From Auricularia sp. M13 (Eukaryota > Basidiomycota > Agaricomycetes > Auriculariales > Auriculariaceae): a stretch of 64,000 nt of DNA. A program made the position numbers and the translations under genes. A model generated the notes under the pieces. That model made no database searches and was not told where the DNA came from. It worked only from the letters and a program-made list of their open reading frames with translations. The DNA is taken from positions 744,001 through 808,000 of the forward strand of contig CM073193.1 of NCBI GenBank assembly GCA_037042915.1. The letters are read 5' to 3'. This document shows positions 19,710 through 30,070 of this stretch, piece by piece; the stretch's first letter is position 1; the number at the start of each line of letters is the position of its first letter.

Positions 19710-20406
19710 TTAGTTGATATGAGAATGGGCGGAGGGGTCCATGGCTCCGGCTGCGCGCACACCGCAAGTCAGATAAGAGACGGGAGGCGGAAGGAAAGCA
19801 CAAGAACCTCGGCGGCTAGCCCAAGCTCCTCGTTGAAGCCCTGCATCATGGCCTGCACGGATTTGTCGCGCGTCGCGTGTGTGGTCCACAGCTGCAGTTC
19901 GTCACGGGCGCGCGCGGGATCCACCGCCTTTTGCGACAAGACCTGGCTACTGATGCAGACCGCCGTCAGAGTAAAACAAACAAAATAGTCACCTAGTTCA
20001 CGAAGGAGAGAGAGAACGTGCCTTGCCATTATGCAGAACCTCGCCGAGCTCGCCCAGGGCGCTCCCCAGGACGATGTGTAGTACGCGCGCCCTCAATCCG
20101 CAAGTTGGGTGATCCAGCTCCTTTTTTTAGGCGGAAATAATACGGATGGGGTTGGCAGATGAAGAGGTGGGTGAGATAAGGGTGGTCTCCTTTGCAGACT
20201 TTGATGGAAGATACATAGTCGATCCATGAGCTAACGGTAACACTCGACGAAGCCCGAAGGGATGCCACCGGGGTCATATGAATGGCACTGCAATAGCGAT
20301 GGCAGAGCAATGGCCTCGAATACCCAGACACACATCTCGAGCGAGGGCGGGTTAAAAAGAAAGTGACTTTGGCGAGTTTAGGCAGCACAACCGTCGCAAT
20401 GAGCAC
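19710..20406 (-). CDS. hypothetical protein, divergent from LSM3
   Basis: A multi-exon gene is likely but its function is not recognised. The first exon starts MLIATVVLPKLAK at 20406 and ends at a GT donor. Later coding-like pieces include HSYDPGGIPSGF, RVLHIVLGSALGELGE and DELQLWTTHATRDKSVQ. The last junction is clear: ELGLAAE, an intron of about 55 nt, then PEPWTPPPILIST and a stop at 19710. Internal exon boundaries are uncertain. The start codon lies about 340 bases from the LSM3 ATG, so the two genes probably share a bidirectional promoter. Confidence 0.4.
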
Positions 20407-20744
20407 CGCGCCTGGTCGCGAGATTTGGGTGGCGCTAAACAGTGCAGTTCGAGGTGGAGAGGCAGGAGTGCACGCCTTTCATCGCTTGGCGCAGTTAGCA
20501 ACGGGATGGCAGTTTCGCGCGTCTCGCCAGTGGGCTGCAAGAGTTGCATTTCCGGCAAGCACACAAATAACCGACTGAATAGCGCCTCTCAACAGAGTTC
20601 GAGCTCCAATCAACAATAGACAAGGCGACGAGCTTGACAAGAGATCCAGGACTCGGGTGGTAAGAGACTGGCAAGAGCGAAGAACGCGACCGCGACAAAC
20701 TCCGACGTTGACGCTCCTTGCTGCCACCCACCAACCCGCCATCC

Positions 20745-21283
20745 ATGGCTGCGCCGACCTCGGGAGTGCAGGAGCCCTTCGACCTCATCCGGCTCTCGCT
20801 CAACGAGCGCGTCTTCGTCAAGCTGCGCGGCGACCGCGAGCTTACTGGCGTCCTGCACGTGCGTGCTTCAATTTTATCAGTCATCTAACCGTATAGCAAG
20901 CTGACGCTTCCTGCTTCCATGATCCCGCCTAACGCAACGCTGCATTCCATTAAAACGCGATAATTCGGACTCTGGCTGTTGGTTCGATGTGGCCAGGCAT
21001 ACGACGGGCATATGAACATGATCATGTCCGACGTCGAGGAGACTGTTATGCTCGTCGACGTGCCCGCAGACGGCGCGCTCATACCCGGTTCAGGCTCCAT
21101 CAAAGTGCGCCTCCGATTACATTGCCCGTGCACGCTGACGACCGCCAGGTGGCCAAGCGGCGACTAGAAATGCTCTTCGTGCGCGGCGACGGCGTCATAC
21201 TGGTCTGCAAATACTTTCATACATATCCGTTCGCTCCGCTGACATACGGCATTCCAAAGGTATCGCCACCGTCTCGAGCATGA
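20745..21283 (+). CDS. LSM3: LSm3, U6 snRNA-associated Sm-like protein
   Basis: Four exons (20745-20858, 20997-21104, 21149-21202, 21260-21283) give a 99-aa protein, the usual LSm3 length. Sm motif 1 is visible as LDLIRLSLxERVxVKLR-like (FDLIRLSLNERVFVKLRG) and YDGHMNMIMSDVEETV; Sm motif 2 as LFVRGDGVIL followed by VSPP. The last exon codes only VSPPSRA and the stop. LSm3 is a subunit of the Lsm2-8 ring, which binds the U6 3' end for splicing, and of the cytoplasmic Lsm1-7 ring, which promotes mRNA decapping. The first intron (138 nt) is long for this genome and could hide an extra feature. Confidence 0.95.
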
Positions 21284-21751
21284 GCGAGCCTGTCGGTCGT
21301 CCCCGTCTTTCGTCGTTGTCACTTACACCGATCTTGTCGTCGCCGTCTTACAATTGCAAACGTGTATCCTACATCCCTTCAAACCTCGCTGTTCACCACG
21401 ACCGCGCCTCAACAAGCAAGATGACTCGCTTCGTGGATTGATATGGGTCACGCTCCAAGGAAATTTCTAAAGTATGTATAATCGTAAGGACCGCAAGGGC
21501 CCAGACGATCAGTCATATTGGGATTTTATCAAGGTTTTCGGTGCAATACACTGTTCAGACCATGGTGCATAGCGTCCAGCGGGATGTACGAGCATGGTCG
21601 ACGGTTCGAATGATGACGCCAGCGTCTTGTGCGTTGTGCGTGTTCAACTGTTGTAATGTGCCTAATGTTCTATCAGTACGTCTCCGTACGTAGCTCATAC
21701 CCAAGTGACCAATTCTCAGAATAATCGCACGGCGTTGAAGCGAATGCGTCC
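21284..21751. other. LSM3 3' flank, partly duplicated elsewhere
   Basis: The first 100 bases are LSM3 3' UTR. They share clear similarity with 27172-27262 (for example TCGCCGTCTTACAA and GTATCCTACA). No further gene is seen. Confidence 0.5.
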
Positions 21752-22744
21752 TTAAATGGTTCCCTGAATGGCACAATTAGCAAGGCAGTCGCACTACGAG
21801 ACGCGAAACACGTACTTTGACAGCGGACCATTCAGCGACGAGTTTCTGGGTGCCATCTTCGAGCGTGCGGCGGCACTCCGCGCACAACTCGCGGGACAAA
21901 AGAGGCTTGAGGGCGGCTTCGAGCTCCTGCGGGGAGGTGTCGGGCCTGGCGTCGAGCACGAGGGCGGCAACGGCGAGCGCCCATTCGTTCGCGTCGCACC
22001 CGTGGGCAGCGGGCGGCGTGAGAGCGACGAGGAGGCTTCTGAGCGCCCCAGCACGCCGGATGTGCAGGCAGAAGAGCCGGCGGAGGTACACGGCACCCAT
22101 CGCGCGCGCCTCGTCGTCCGTCAGCTTCATCAGCGGATACGAGAGCATGTGTGCGCTCGCGGCGACCGCGAGCGGGTCGACGTCGTAGTGTGCCGCGAGG
22201 ATGTAGACCTGCAGCGGGTGCGCGACGGCGTGTGCCAGGATGGCTCTGAACAGCGGGAGGCCGGGCGCGAGCACGAAGCCCGGCGGGACTGCGTAGCAGA
22301 CGAGCAGCGCCTCGACGGCAAGCGCCAGCTGGTCCAGGGTCGGATTGCGCGCTGCCATGTCGAGGCCGTGGAGAGCGTGAAGGATGAGGTCAAGCACAGT
22401 GCTGTCTTGCTGTACTCGCATCACAGGCACATCCAGGCCGAGCTCCTCGCACGGCGAGGCGGGGAGCAAGCCGGAGAACGCGTTTCTCGACGCACGGAGC
22501 AGCCTTTTCGAGTGCGCGTAGAAAAGCGTGTCGTCGGACGAAAGAACGGCGAGGTCGGGCGCGCAGGACGGGTCCAGCTCGGCGTCTAGCTTGAACACGG
22601 GCGAAATGGTCATTGTCACGGCGCCGAACGGGTTGCGAGCCTCGTCGTTTGGCGTCTAGGCTGGGTATCAGATGCGTGAGTACTGGCGCTTGTCGGCCGG
22701 CGCACCTCCCGCGGCGTGAGCAACCCGGTTTTTGACGGCGACAT
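21752..22744 (-). CDS. BTB/POZ protein A (type 1)
   Basis: Three exons: 22744-22706 (MSPSKTGLLTPRE), 22655-21816, and a 12-nt microexon 21763-21752 coding G-T-I and a stop; introns are 50 and 52 nt. The BTB fold starts at about residue 30 (PDLAVLSSDDTLFYAHSK, core VHSKxLLxxSxxAFSGLLP-like), and an alpha-helical C-terminal region follows with CAECRR near the end. BTB domains mediate dimerisation and often link targets to cullin-3 ligases. In agarics this family is greatly expanded and of unknown role. It is the copy nearest LSM3 and is tail-to-tail with it. Confidence 0.8.
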
Positions 22745-23465
22745 GCAAGGACAGTGAGCTCTGGGCAAGGTGTATCTCTATCATAACGACTGGGCTGAAA
22801 AAAGCTCTACCGTTCGGTGTTGCATGACGCAGGCCATTACTCGGGCCTGGGTGGCGGCGCTAAGCGGCCGCTTGCAATTGCCTCCGAACAGGATCGATCT
22901 CACATTGAATATTTGCACCTTTCCACTTATGCAACTGGTGAGCTAACATTGCAAGATTATGGTAAAGAGGTGTAGTTCAATGTTGACAAGGCAATATTTG
23001 CCATATAGGTATCTGGAGAGCGGATGGCACTCATAAAGTCCTCTCCTGTCACGTATTCAGCGCCGAGCGCTGGTCCGCCTGTGGACTTTCCGTCGGTACA
23101 TTAATAACATTGCACAGGTCTCTATGCTGTGAAAGAAGCCCGCGTCCATTGTATGCATTACAGACGTCACATATGACGATGCGTCTGTCGTAATATTTCC
23201 AGATTGGCAAACAGTTCTGCCTGTGGTTCGTTCAGCTCACTGCATTGGACTCGGCGGCTGCGCATCGTATCTGCGCGTTGTATGATAATTTATATAAACC
23301 ACAAGTCGAGCAACTTTCTTCATGATAACTTGCAGCGGGTCCCAGTTTATGGAATTTATAATCAATTGATCCCGATTATTTGACAGTCACGTGATAAGAG
23401 TCACGTGTTCAATGACAACAAACTGATCCTCCGGTTATTTTATACGCAGGACCCCGACGTCGTGC
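22745..23465. other. intergenic between BTB A and B
   Basis: AT-rich stretches and a repeated CACGTG-like pair (TCACGTGATAAGAGTCACGTG at about 23388-23408) are visible. No gene is seen. Confidence 0.4.
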
Positions 23466-24461
23466 TCAGATCGTTCGCTGGCCGTGAATCAGCAAACATT
23501 CTGTGGCCGACATAGAGACGCACCTTGATGGCCGACCATTCGAGGAGCACAGCCTGAATCCTCGCCTTGACTGCGTGGCTGCACTCGACGCATCGGAGCT
23601 GGTCGAGAACCGGGTTGAAAGTGGCCTCGATCTGCGAGTTGGGCGTATCGGCCCTGAAAGACGTGAGCCATCGCCGCACACCGACGTACTACATGCATAC
23701 CTAGCAGTTGTGACGAGCTGCGCGCCATTCAGCACCCACGGCAGCAAGACGTTGCGCTCGCGCTCAGCTGCGCCGCATGCCGCCGTCGGCGCGTGCGCAG
23801 CCGGCGGGACGGCAACGATGCGCTTGAGCGCGTCGACGCGGCCGAGGTGCAGGAAGAACAGCCGGCGGAGGTACCGCGGGCCGATGTAGCGCGCCCACGC
23901 GTCGTCGATGGTGCTCAGGTCGAGGGAGAGCAGGAACGAGCTGGCGGCGACGGCGAGCGGCTCCAGCGCGTGGTGCGCCGCAAGCCCGAAGACGTCCTTC
24001 GCGCCGCCGGGCCGGTGCACATGCGCCAACAGCGCAGCGTAGAGTGGCTCATTTGCAGAGAGTGGGGGAAGCGCGTAGCGCGTCGCGCCGATGGCCGTCA
24101 CGGCACGCGCGAGGGTCGGCCAGTCGTACGCCTCCGGCAGAGAGATGTTGTAGATTTTGCAGAGCATGATGGTGAGAGTCGCGGCGTCTTCCTGAAGGTG
24201 GACGGTTGACGGGCTGGGCCGCATGATGTGCCCGGCCAGGTTGTTAGCGGAGGCCTGGCGGATGACGGTCCTGTGCACGTAGAAGAGAACGTCATCCGCA
24301 GAAACAAGCGTGTAGTCCGCGGCCGCGTAGCTCGCAGAACTGAAGCGAGCGTTTGCGCTGAATGTTGCGGACGCGCGGAGAGTCTCGGGGGACTGAGGAA
24401 GACTTTTGTTAGCCACTCGCCGCCGATCCCGCGGAAAACTACCGAATACCGCAGAAGTCAT
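23466..24461 (-). CDS. BTB/POZ protein B (type 2)
   Basis: Four exons: 24461-24450 (MTSA), 24392-23701, 23653-23524 and the microexon 23477-23466 coding R-T-I and a stop; introns are 57, 47 and 46 nt. The BTB motif reads VSADDVLFYVHRTVIRQAS. Unlike type 1 copies it starts with a four-codon exon and has an extra intron before NSQIEATFNP. The closest relative in the window is copy D. The conserved end is LLEWSAIK joined to RTI. Function unknown; a protein-interaction adaptor is likely from the fold. Confidence 0.78.
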   Translation of the reverse strand: MTSAVFGSFPRDRRRVANKSLPQSPETLRASATFSANARFSSASYAAADYTLVSADDVLFYVHRTVIRQASANNLAGHIMRPSPSTVHLQEDAATLTIMLCKIYNISLPEAYDWPTLARAVTAIGATRYALPPLSANEPLYAALLAHVHRPGGAKDVFGLAAHHALEPLAVAASSFLLSLDLSTIDDAWARYIGPRYLRRLFFLHLGRVDALKRIVAVPPAAHAPTAACGAAERERNVLLPWVLNGAQLVTTARYACSTSVCGDGSRLSGPIRPTRRSRPLSTRFSTSSDASSAATQSRRGFRLCSSNGRPSRCVSMSATECLLIHGQRTI

Positions 24462-25481
24462 ATCGGCTCGCAAATAAACCGAGTCGGTCAGGAGCAAGAG
24501 ACTGAGAGAAAAACTGTGCATCCTCTTGAGTTATGTAGGAGCTGAGTCGGAGCGGAAGGCCTCCGACGGACGGGTCGAACTTTCGCGGAGCCTGTTTCAA
24601 GGGCTTCCGCCGTCTCGCTCGCCCAGATCTGAGAGGTCCGTTCCGAAAAAATATAGAAAATCATTACGAATGGTGCTCTGGACAACGGTTTGGATCCTTC
24701 GACGATATTGCCACGGGAGTCGGTGCTTGCCGACGTGGCATTGAGGCTTTCGAGGGGATCGTTCTAGGGCTGCGCCTGGCTCGCTCGACAGCGATAAGCG
24801 TTATCAAAATGTTTATGAGGTCCGTTCCGAAGAGCACAGTGAATTCAAGGAAGAATGGGCCAGTCGAGAGCGGGTCGGATCCCTCGGTAATGCTGCAATT
24901 CGCAGCTTCCGGGCGTTGGGCCAACCAAACTTCCGAGCCATGGACGCAAGCCACCACCGTTCAGCACCATGGTGGAGTGTCGAAAGATGGGGGCCGTGGT
25001 AAACAACAGGATCTCGTCACGAGCTTCAAGTTCCCTGGTTAAATGGTGAGCCTAATCGTCGGGTGTATCGCCGCAGCTCTTACAAGATATGGTAAATAAA
25101 ACAGCTTTGCTGGAGATGCTTTCTGGAATCCTCATTATGCGTTCCATGACATTTGGGCTTGCGGGTATACTCCTGCCGAGTCGGCAACCTTTGAGCCCAG
25201 CGATGATGATGACGATGATGCCGATGCTGTTGTGAGCACAAGGAACCAGCCAGAGGTGGACGCCCCTTTCATTTGAACACAAAGACACACACCGGAACGG
25301 ATCCTTGTGTATTCACCAGAAGGGAAGAGTATATACTGTGGAGTGATATCCGGGGGGCAGACTCGGCGCCGGAAAACGTCGTGGCGGAAGGACCGCAGTA
25401 CAACTTTCCTGGCGAGAAGAGTGAATCGTATGGTCTCAAAGATAGAGGTATAGTCGCATGGTGCTGGTTGGGAAAGCGTTA
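24462..25481. other. intergenic between BTB B and C
   Basis: No gene recognised. The 15-mer GAGGTCCGTTCCGAA occurs twice, at about 24630 and 24817, in direct orientation. Confidence 0.35.
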
Positions 25482-26503
25482 TCAAATGGTCTTCTGAGGA
25501 TGTCAGGGTCAGCATGATCAAGCGAACAGACGCGAATCACACACTTTGACAGCAGACCATTCGGTGACGAGCTTCTCTGTACACTCGCTGAGCATCCGGC
25601 GGCATTCATTGCACCGCACATGGGTCAGGAGAGGCCGGAGAGCTGCCTCGAGCGCGTCCGAGGACGTGTCGGCCCTGGCTTCAACCACAATGGACGCAAC
25701 GGCAAGCGCCCATGCACGCTGCACTTTGGGCTGCTGGCCAATCTCGTCGCACTGTGCGGAGGGCGCATGATCGCCGGGCGGCGCGAGAAGGAGGCCGCGG
25801 AGCGTCTCGACGCGGCCGAGCTGCAGGCAAAACAGCCGGCGCAGGTATACGGCGCCCATCGCGCGCGCGTCGTCGTCCGTAAGCTGAGCAAGTGGGAAGG
25901 AGAGCATGTGCGTGCTCGCAGCGACAGCAAGTGCCTCGAGCTCGTAGTGCGCCGCGAGAATGTAGACCGGCAGCGGACGCATCACGGCGTGCGCGAGGAT
26001 GGTCTCGAATAGCGGGTGGCCGGGCGAGAGCACGAAGTACGATGGGACGGAGTAGCGGACGAGCAGCGACTCGACGGCGAACGATAGCTGGGCGAGCGAC
26101 GGGTTGCACGCTGCCATGTCACGGCCGTAGACAGCGTGCAGTATGAGGTTGAGCACAGTACTGTCGCTCTCCACTCTGATCACAGGAATCTCCCCGCCGA
26201 CTTCATTGCGCGGACTGGCTAGTAGCAGGCCAGAGAATGCGTTTCTCGAGACATGAAGCAGTATTTTCGAGTGAACGTAGAAGAGCATGCGGTCGGACGA
26301 GAGAATCACGCGATCGGGCGCGCAGGACTGGTCGATTAGAGCATCTGGATTGAAAATGGATGAAATGGACATGTCCTGGGCACCAAAAGAGCTCAATGGC
26401 TCATCGTTCGGTGTCTATGCCGGCAGTCAGTTCATTGTGTGAGTACTGTGCCTTGTCGGCGTACCTGTCGCAGCCTGAGCAATGCGCGTGGTGGCGTCGA
26501 CAT
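25482..26503 (-). CDS. BTB/POZ protein C (type 1)
   Basis: Three exons: 26503-26465 (MSTPPRALLRLRQ), 26414-25545 and the microexon 25493-25482 coding K-T-I and a stop; introns are 50 and 51 nt. The BTB start reads PDRVILSSDRMLFYVHSK. The body is co-linear with copies A, E and F, including YGRDMAACNPSL, LAAHYELEALAVAAS and YLRRLFCLQLGRVE. The terminal exon joins WSAVK to KTI. Confidence 0.8.
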
Positions 26504-27517
26504 GCGAAGGCAGGGTGGCAAGTAACCAAACAGGCCATTGTCCACCTGAGCGAGGTTTCAACCTGTGTTACAGTGCATGACGAAGCCGGTGACCACACTG
26601 CTAGTCCGAGTCGGCGCTAACCGCGCCTCTGAATCCGGAGGCGCACCAAGGGACTACAGCTCAAAGTAACGGTTGGGCAGTCTCGGACAGTCGCACATAG
26701 GTATATGTTGCCATATACGCTTTCACGAGGCGGGACGCATAAAAAGTGGGGCGGGGGGAAATCAAGGAAAGCCGCACTAAACCCAGTCTTTGAGGCGACC
26801 TTGAGCCTGCTTCTTTAACGAGCGCATGCAGACACCTAGAGACTACATCAAAACACGCAATCCAAGCATTGAAAGTGACTCTCTGGTACGAACCTATCAA
26901 TCCAACAGTGCTATATGGGTAGATGGCCGCATCCTTTGACTACCGGTCGAGTCGTTTGCGTTTGGGACAATCCCTGTACTCTTTGCTCACGGAAATCCAG
27001 GCGCAGCCAAGTACAAATGGATGGTATCTGTGTGAGGCACCGTCGGGAACGTGACGTGAATCTCCTTATTTCAAGCTGATCGCACACCTTTAATTTCATG
27101 GTCCTCAAAATTCCAGCCTGTTCTGAAACTTTGAAAGATCTCCGTTTGCTTCACTGTCATACAAATACGAAAGGTATCACCGCCGACCCGAGCTGGTCGC
27201 TGTCGCTCGTTGTTGTCGTTTGTCACGATCTTGTCCTCGCCGTCTTACAACCGCGTATCCTACAATCTTCCCAAGGCCACTGATAACCAACACAGCACCA
27301 GCTCGTCCGACTTCACGATAGGCTGCAGGATCAGAGTTCGTGAGCATAAGCCAGTGCCATACTAGCCTGCACATACCAAAGGTATACATTTGCCACAGCA
27401 GGGCAACATAGATGTACAACAACGATCCGGTTCAGCTGTCCCACTGAACCTGAGCACCTGGAGGCCATGTCCCGTCGCGCTGCCATCCAATATGAAGCAG
27501 TTTGACCTGGACTCGAG
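26504..27517. other. intergenic with LSM3 relict
   Basis: No intact gene. It contains the LSM3 3'-end relict at about 27172-27262, listed separately. Confidence 0.45.
27172..27262 (+). pseudogene. relict of the LSM3 3' end
   Basis: AAAGGTATCACCGCCG matches the LSM3 last splice acceptor and exon 4 (AAAGGTATCGCCACCG). The codons give V-S-P-P-T-R-A where LSM3 has V-S-P-P-S-R-A. The match continues into the 3' UTR (CGATCTTGTC, TCGCCGTCTTACAA, GTATCCTACA). No upstream LSM3 exons are recognisable. It looks like one edge of an old segmental duplication. Confidence 0.6.
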
Positions 27518-28009
27518 TTAAAAAATAATAAAAGGCCGCTCAAAAATTATACTTGCAACGTCCGCCATAGGCATGGGATACTTGAGCTTCGAGCCGCCGA
27601 GAAGACTAGTATGTGTCCCTCTGAGCGCGCGCCAAACATCGTCGCTGACGGATTCGCCCTGCTGCACGCCGCCGAGCAGCTCCTTCCCCGCCCACCCACC
27701 GGCGGCAGGCGTCTGGCTACGGCGACTGGGTACAGGTGGTACGGTGAGCCAAGCCGCGCGACGCGCCTCGAAGTGCGCAGGCCCGGGCGGCGGCAGCGGT
27801 ACGGTTTCCCAGTGCGCGAGCGTCGCGGTCGCTGTGGGCAGCGCCAGCGGGCGCGCGAGGGGCGAAGGAAGCGGCGAGATGGGCGACAGCGACGAGGCGC
27901 TCGACGGCGCGCGCGACGGCCCCGCGGGCGAGAGTGTCATGGCTGGCGACCACGACGGTGGCGGCCTAGATGCGGAGATTGCCAGAAGGGCCGATCCCGG
28001 CGGGTGCAT
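27518..28009 (-). CDS. possible Gag1-like clamp (DUF4050) protein, partial
   Basis: An ATG at 28009 opens a Ser/Pro-rich N-terminus. It is followed by FEARRAAWLTVPP, then a spacer, then SDDVWRALRG and LLGGSKLKYPMPMADV before the stop at 27518. The order (W-L-T motif, acidic link, KLKxPMP-type motif) reminds me of fungal DUF4050/Gag1-like proteins, in which a hydrophobic helix normally follows. Here the frame ends in an AT-rich stretch, so either a last exon is missed or the gene is truncated. The family call is from memory and tentative. Confidence 0.35.
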   Translation of the reverse strand: MHPPGSALLAISASRPPPSWSPAMTLSPAGPSRAPSSASSLSPISPLPSPLARPLALPTATATLAHWETVPLPPPGPAHFEARRAAWLTVPPVPSRRSQTPAAGGWAGKELLGGVQQGESVSDDVWRALRGTHTSLLGGSKLKYPMPMADVASIIFERPFIIF

Positions 28010-29073
28010 TCCCAAAGCAGCCGGCCGGTGGCAGCGGGTAGCGCACTGCCTGCCATACTGATATTACTCGCTGGCATGACGCATCTCAGCCGAAGCTAAA
28101 TTTATTGTACATTCTAGATCAAGAGAAATCTGGAGCAGCAATTGTATGTTAGTGCTAAGTACTTAGGGCAGGCACTGTTGCACCCCTAAGAAATTGTGGC
28201 AGGACTGGTGACGAGTGGAACATTCCACAGATGATGGACGCTCTTCTTGTTTCTGAAATCAATTGACTGGTCATCATATAGACTGAGGAGGTCAAGTGAG
28301 CGGCGCCTATCGGAGAGCTCGGCTCTATCGGTCTTTACGACCTTCATCTCCGTTCTCCATGCCAAGACAAGACCGGTACCAGAAGACTGCTCTCAGTTGA
28401 AGGAATATATATATTTGAAGATTCCAAGGCGTCCCAAGCTCGAACTGGTGCTGCTGGGAGCGGATGACCGGCATGACCAGCGCATGACGACGCTTTGTCA
28501 TTGTCGATTTAAACAAAACTCAGAATTCCTCGCATTCCTCCCAGTATCCAGCATGAGATATGGTTCAATGGCATGACCAGCAATTTTACCCTACGTACAA
28601 GTATGGGAGGGTTGGGCAGCGGGTGTCGGCGCGGGCAGAGGCCGAGTCGGGCCTATGACAAAAAAGCGGGGCTTGGCCGTATTGCAACCGTTGAGCAGCT
28701 TTCCCGGAATTGAGTAATTCAGAGAGACGCCACGGTACTCTGTCGACGGACCGTGCCAAAAAAAAATACAATGAAAGGGGAGGTATAGGATAGCACTTTG
28801 ACCGAAAGATGCGTGCCAAAATCTTGATTCTAAAGGCTCCCGTTCCATCGTCATGAGCATCTGTAGTTCGGTCTTGGGGACTGGTTATGAGACAGCGTAA
28901 GAGCATATACAAGCACAAGCTGCGTGGGAACATGCTCGAAGGCGTAAAGGAAGGCACAAACGTTTCCTATACATGTACAACAGACTGTTAGTACACAAGA
29001 TCATACAAGGCAGCGCCCTTCCACCCCTCCAATTACTTTGACTGAGACAGGCTGGAGAAACATTCAGGCGCTC
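28010..29073. other. intergenic, no gene recognised
   Basis: About 1 kb with only short frames. A TATATATATTTG run lies at about 28406. Nothing else was seen. Confidence 0.4.
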
Positions 29074-30070
29074 TCAGATGGTTCTCTGGCCGCGGTTTGA
29101 GCGACACACACTGCGGTTGGCGTAGCGACGCACCTTGATGCTCGACCAGTCGAGCAGGACGGCCTGAATCCGCGCCGTAATAGCGTTGCGGCACTCCATG
29201 CAAGGACACTGGTCGGCGATGGGGCTGAAAGTGGCCTCGATCTGCGAGTTGGGTGTGTTCGCCCTGCATAATGGTCAGTCAGCGCCGGCGGCCTCCACGC
29301 GCCACGCACCTGGCCACAGCGACGAGCTGCGCCCCCTTGAGCACCCACGGGAGCACAACGCCCTGCTCGCGCTGTGCGGCACCGCACGCCGCCGTCGGGG
29401 CGTGGCCCGCCGGCGGCGGGAGGGCGACGATGCGCTTGAGCGCGTCGACGCGGCCGAGGTGCAGGAAGAAGAGCCGGCGGAGGTACGCGGGCCCGACAAG
29501 GCGTGCCCAGGCGTCGTCGATGGTGCTGAGGTCGAGCGAGAGGAGGTGTTCGCTGGCGGCGACGGCGAGCGGCTCCAGGCCGTGATGCGCCGCGAGCCCG
29601 AACACGTCCTTCGCGCCGCCCGCACGGTTTACGTGCGCTAGCAATGCACCGTAGAGAGGCTCGCCTGCAGAGAGCGGTGGAAGGGCATAGCGGGTCGAGC
29701 CGATGGCCTCCACGGCGCGCACGAGCGTCGGCCAAGGGTACGTCTCCGGCAGCGCGATATTGTAGATTTTGCAGAGCACGATGGTGAGAGTGGGCGCGTC
29801 GTCCGGGAAGCGGATAGCGGAGGTGCTTGGGCGCACGATGAGCCCGGCCATGTTGTTCGCGGAGGCCCTGCGGATGACGGTCGCATGGACGTAGAAAAGG
29901 ACATTGTCCGAGGAAACCAGGGCCTGGTCCGGCGCAGCGTTGTTCGCAGAGGTAAACCGAGCGTCTGGACCAAATATGGGGGAGGTGAGAGGAGTCCTGG
30001 GGGACTAAGGAGCGGGCTTGTCAGCGATAGGCCGACCACAGAAAACTGTCATACTTACCGCAGTAGCCAT
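29074..30070 (-). CDS. BTB/POZ protein D (type 2)
   Basis: Four exons: 30070-30059 (MATA), 30004-29310, 29263-29134 and the microexon 29085-29074 coding R-T-I and a stop; introns are 54, 46 and 48 nt. The BTB start reads VSSDNVLFYVHATVIRRAS. Gene structure and sequence match copy B exon for exon (RTPLTSPIFGPDARF, GGAKDVFGLAAHHGLEPL, NSQIEATFSP). The two are recent duplicates relative to the type 1 copies. Confidence 0.8.
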
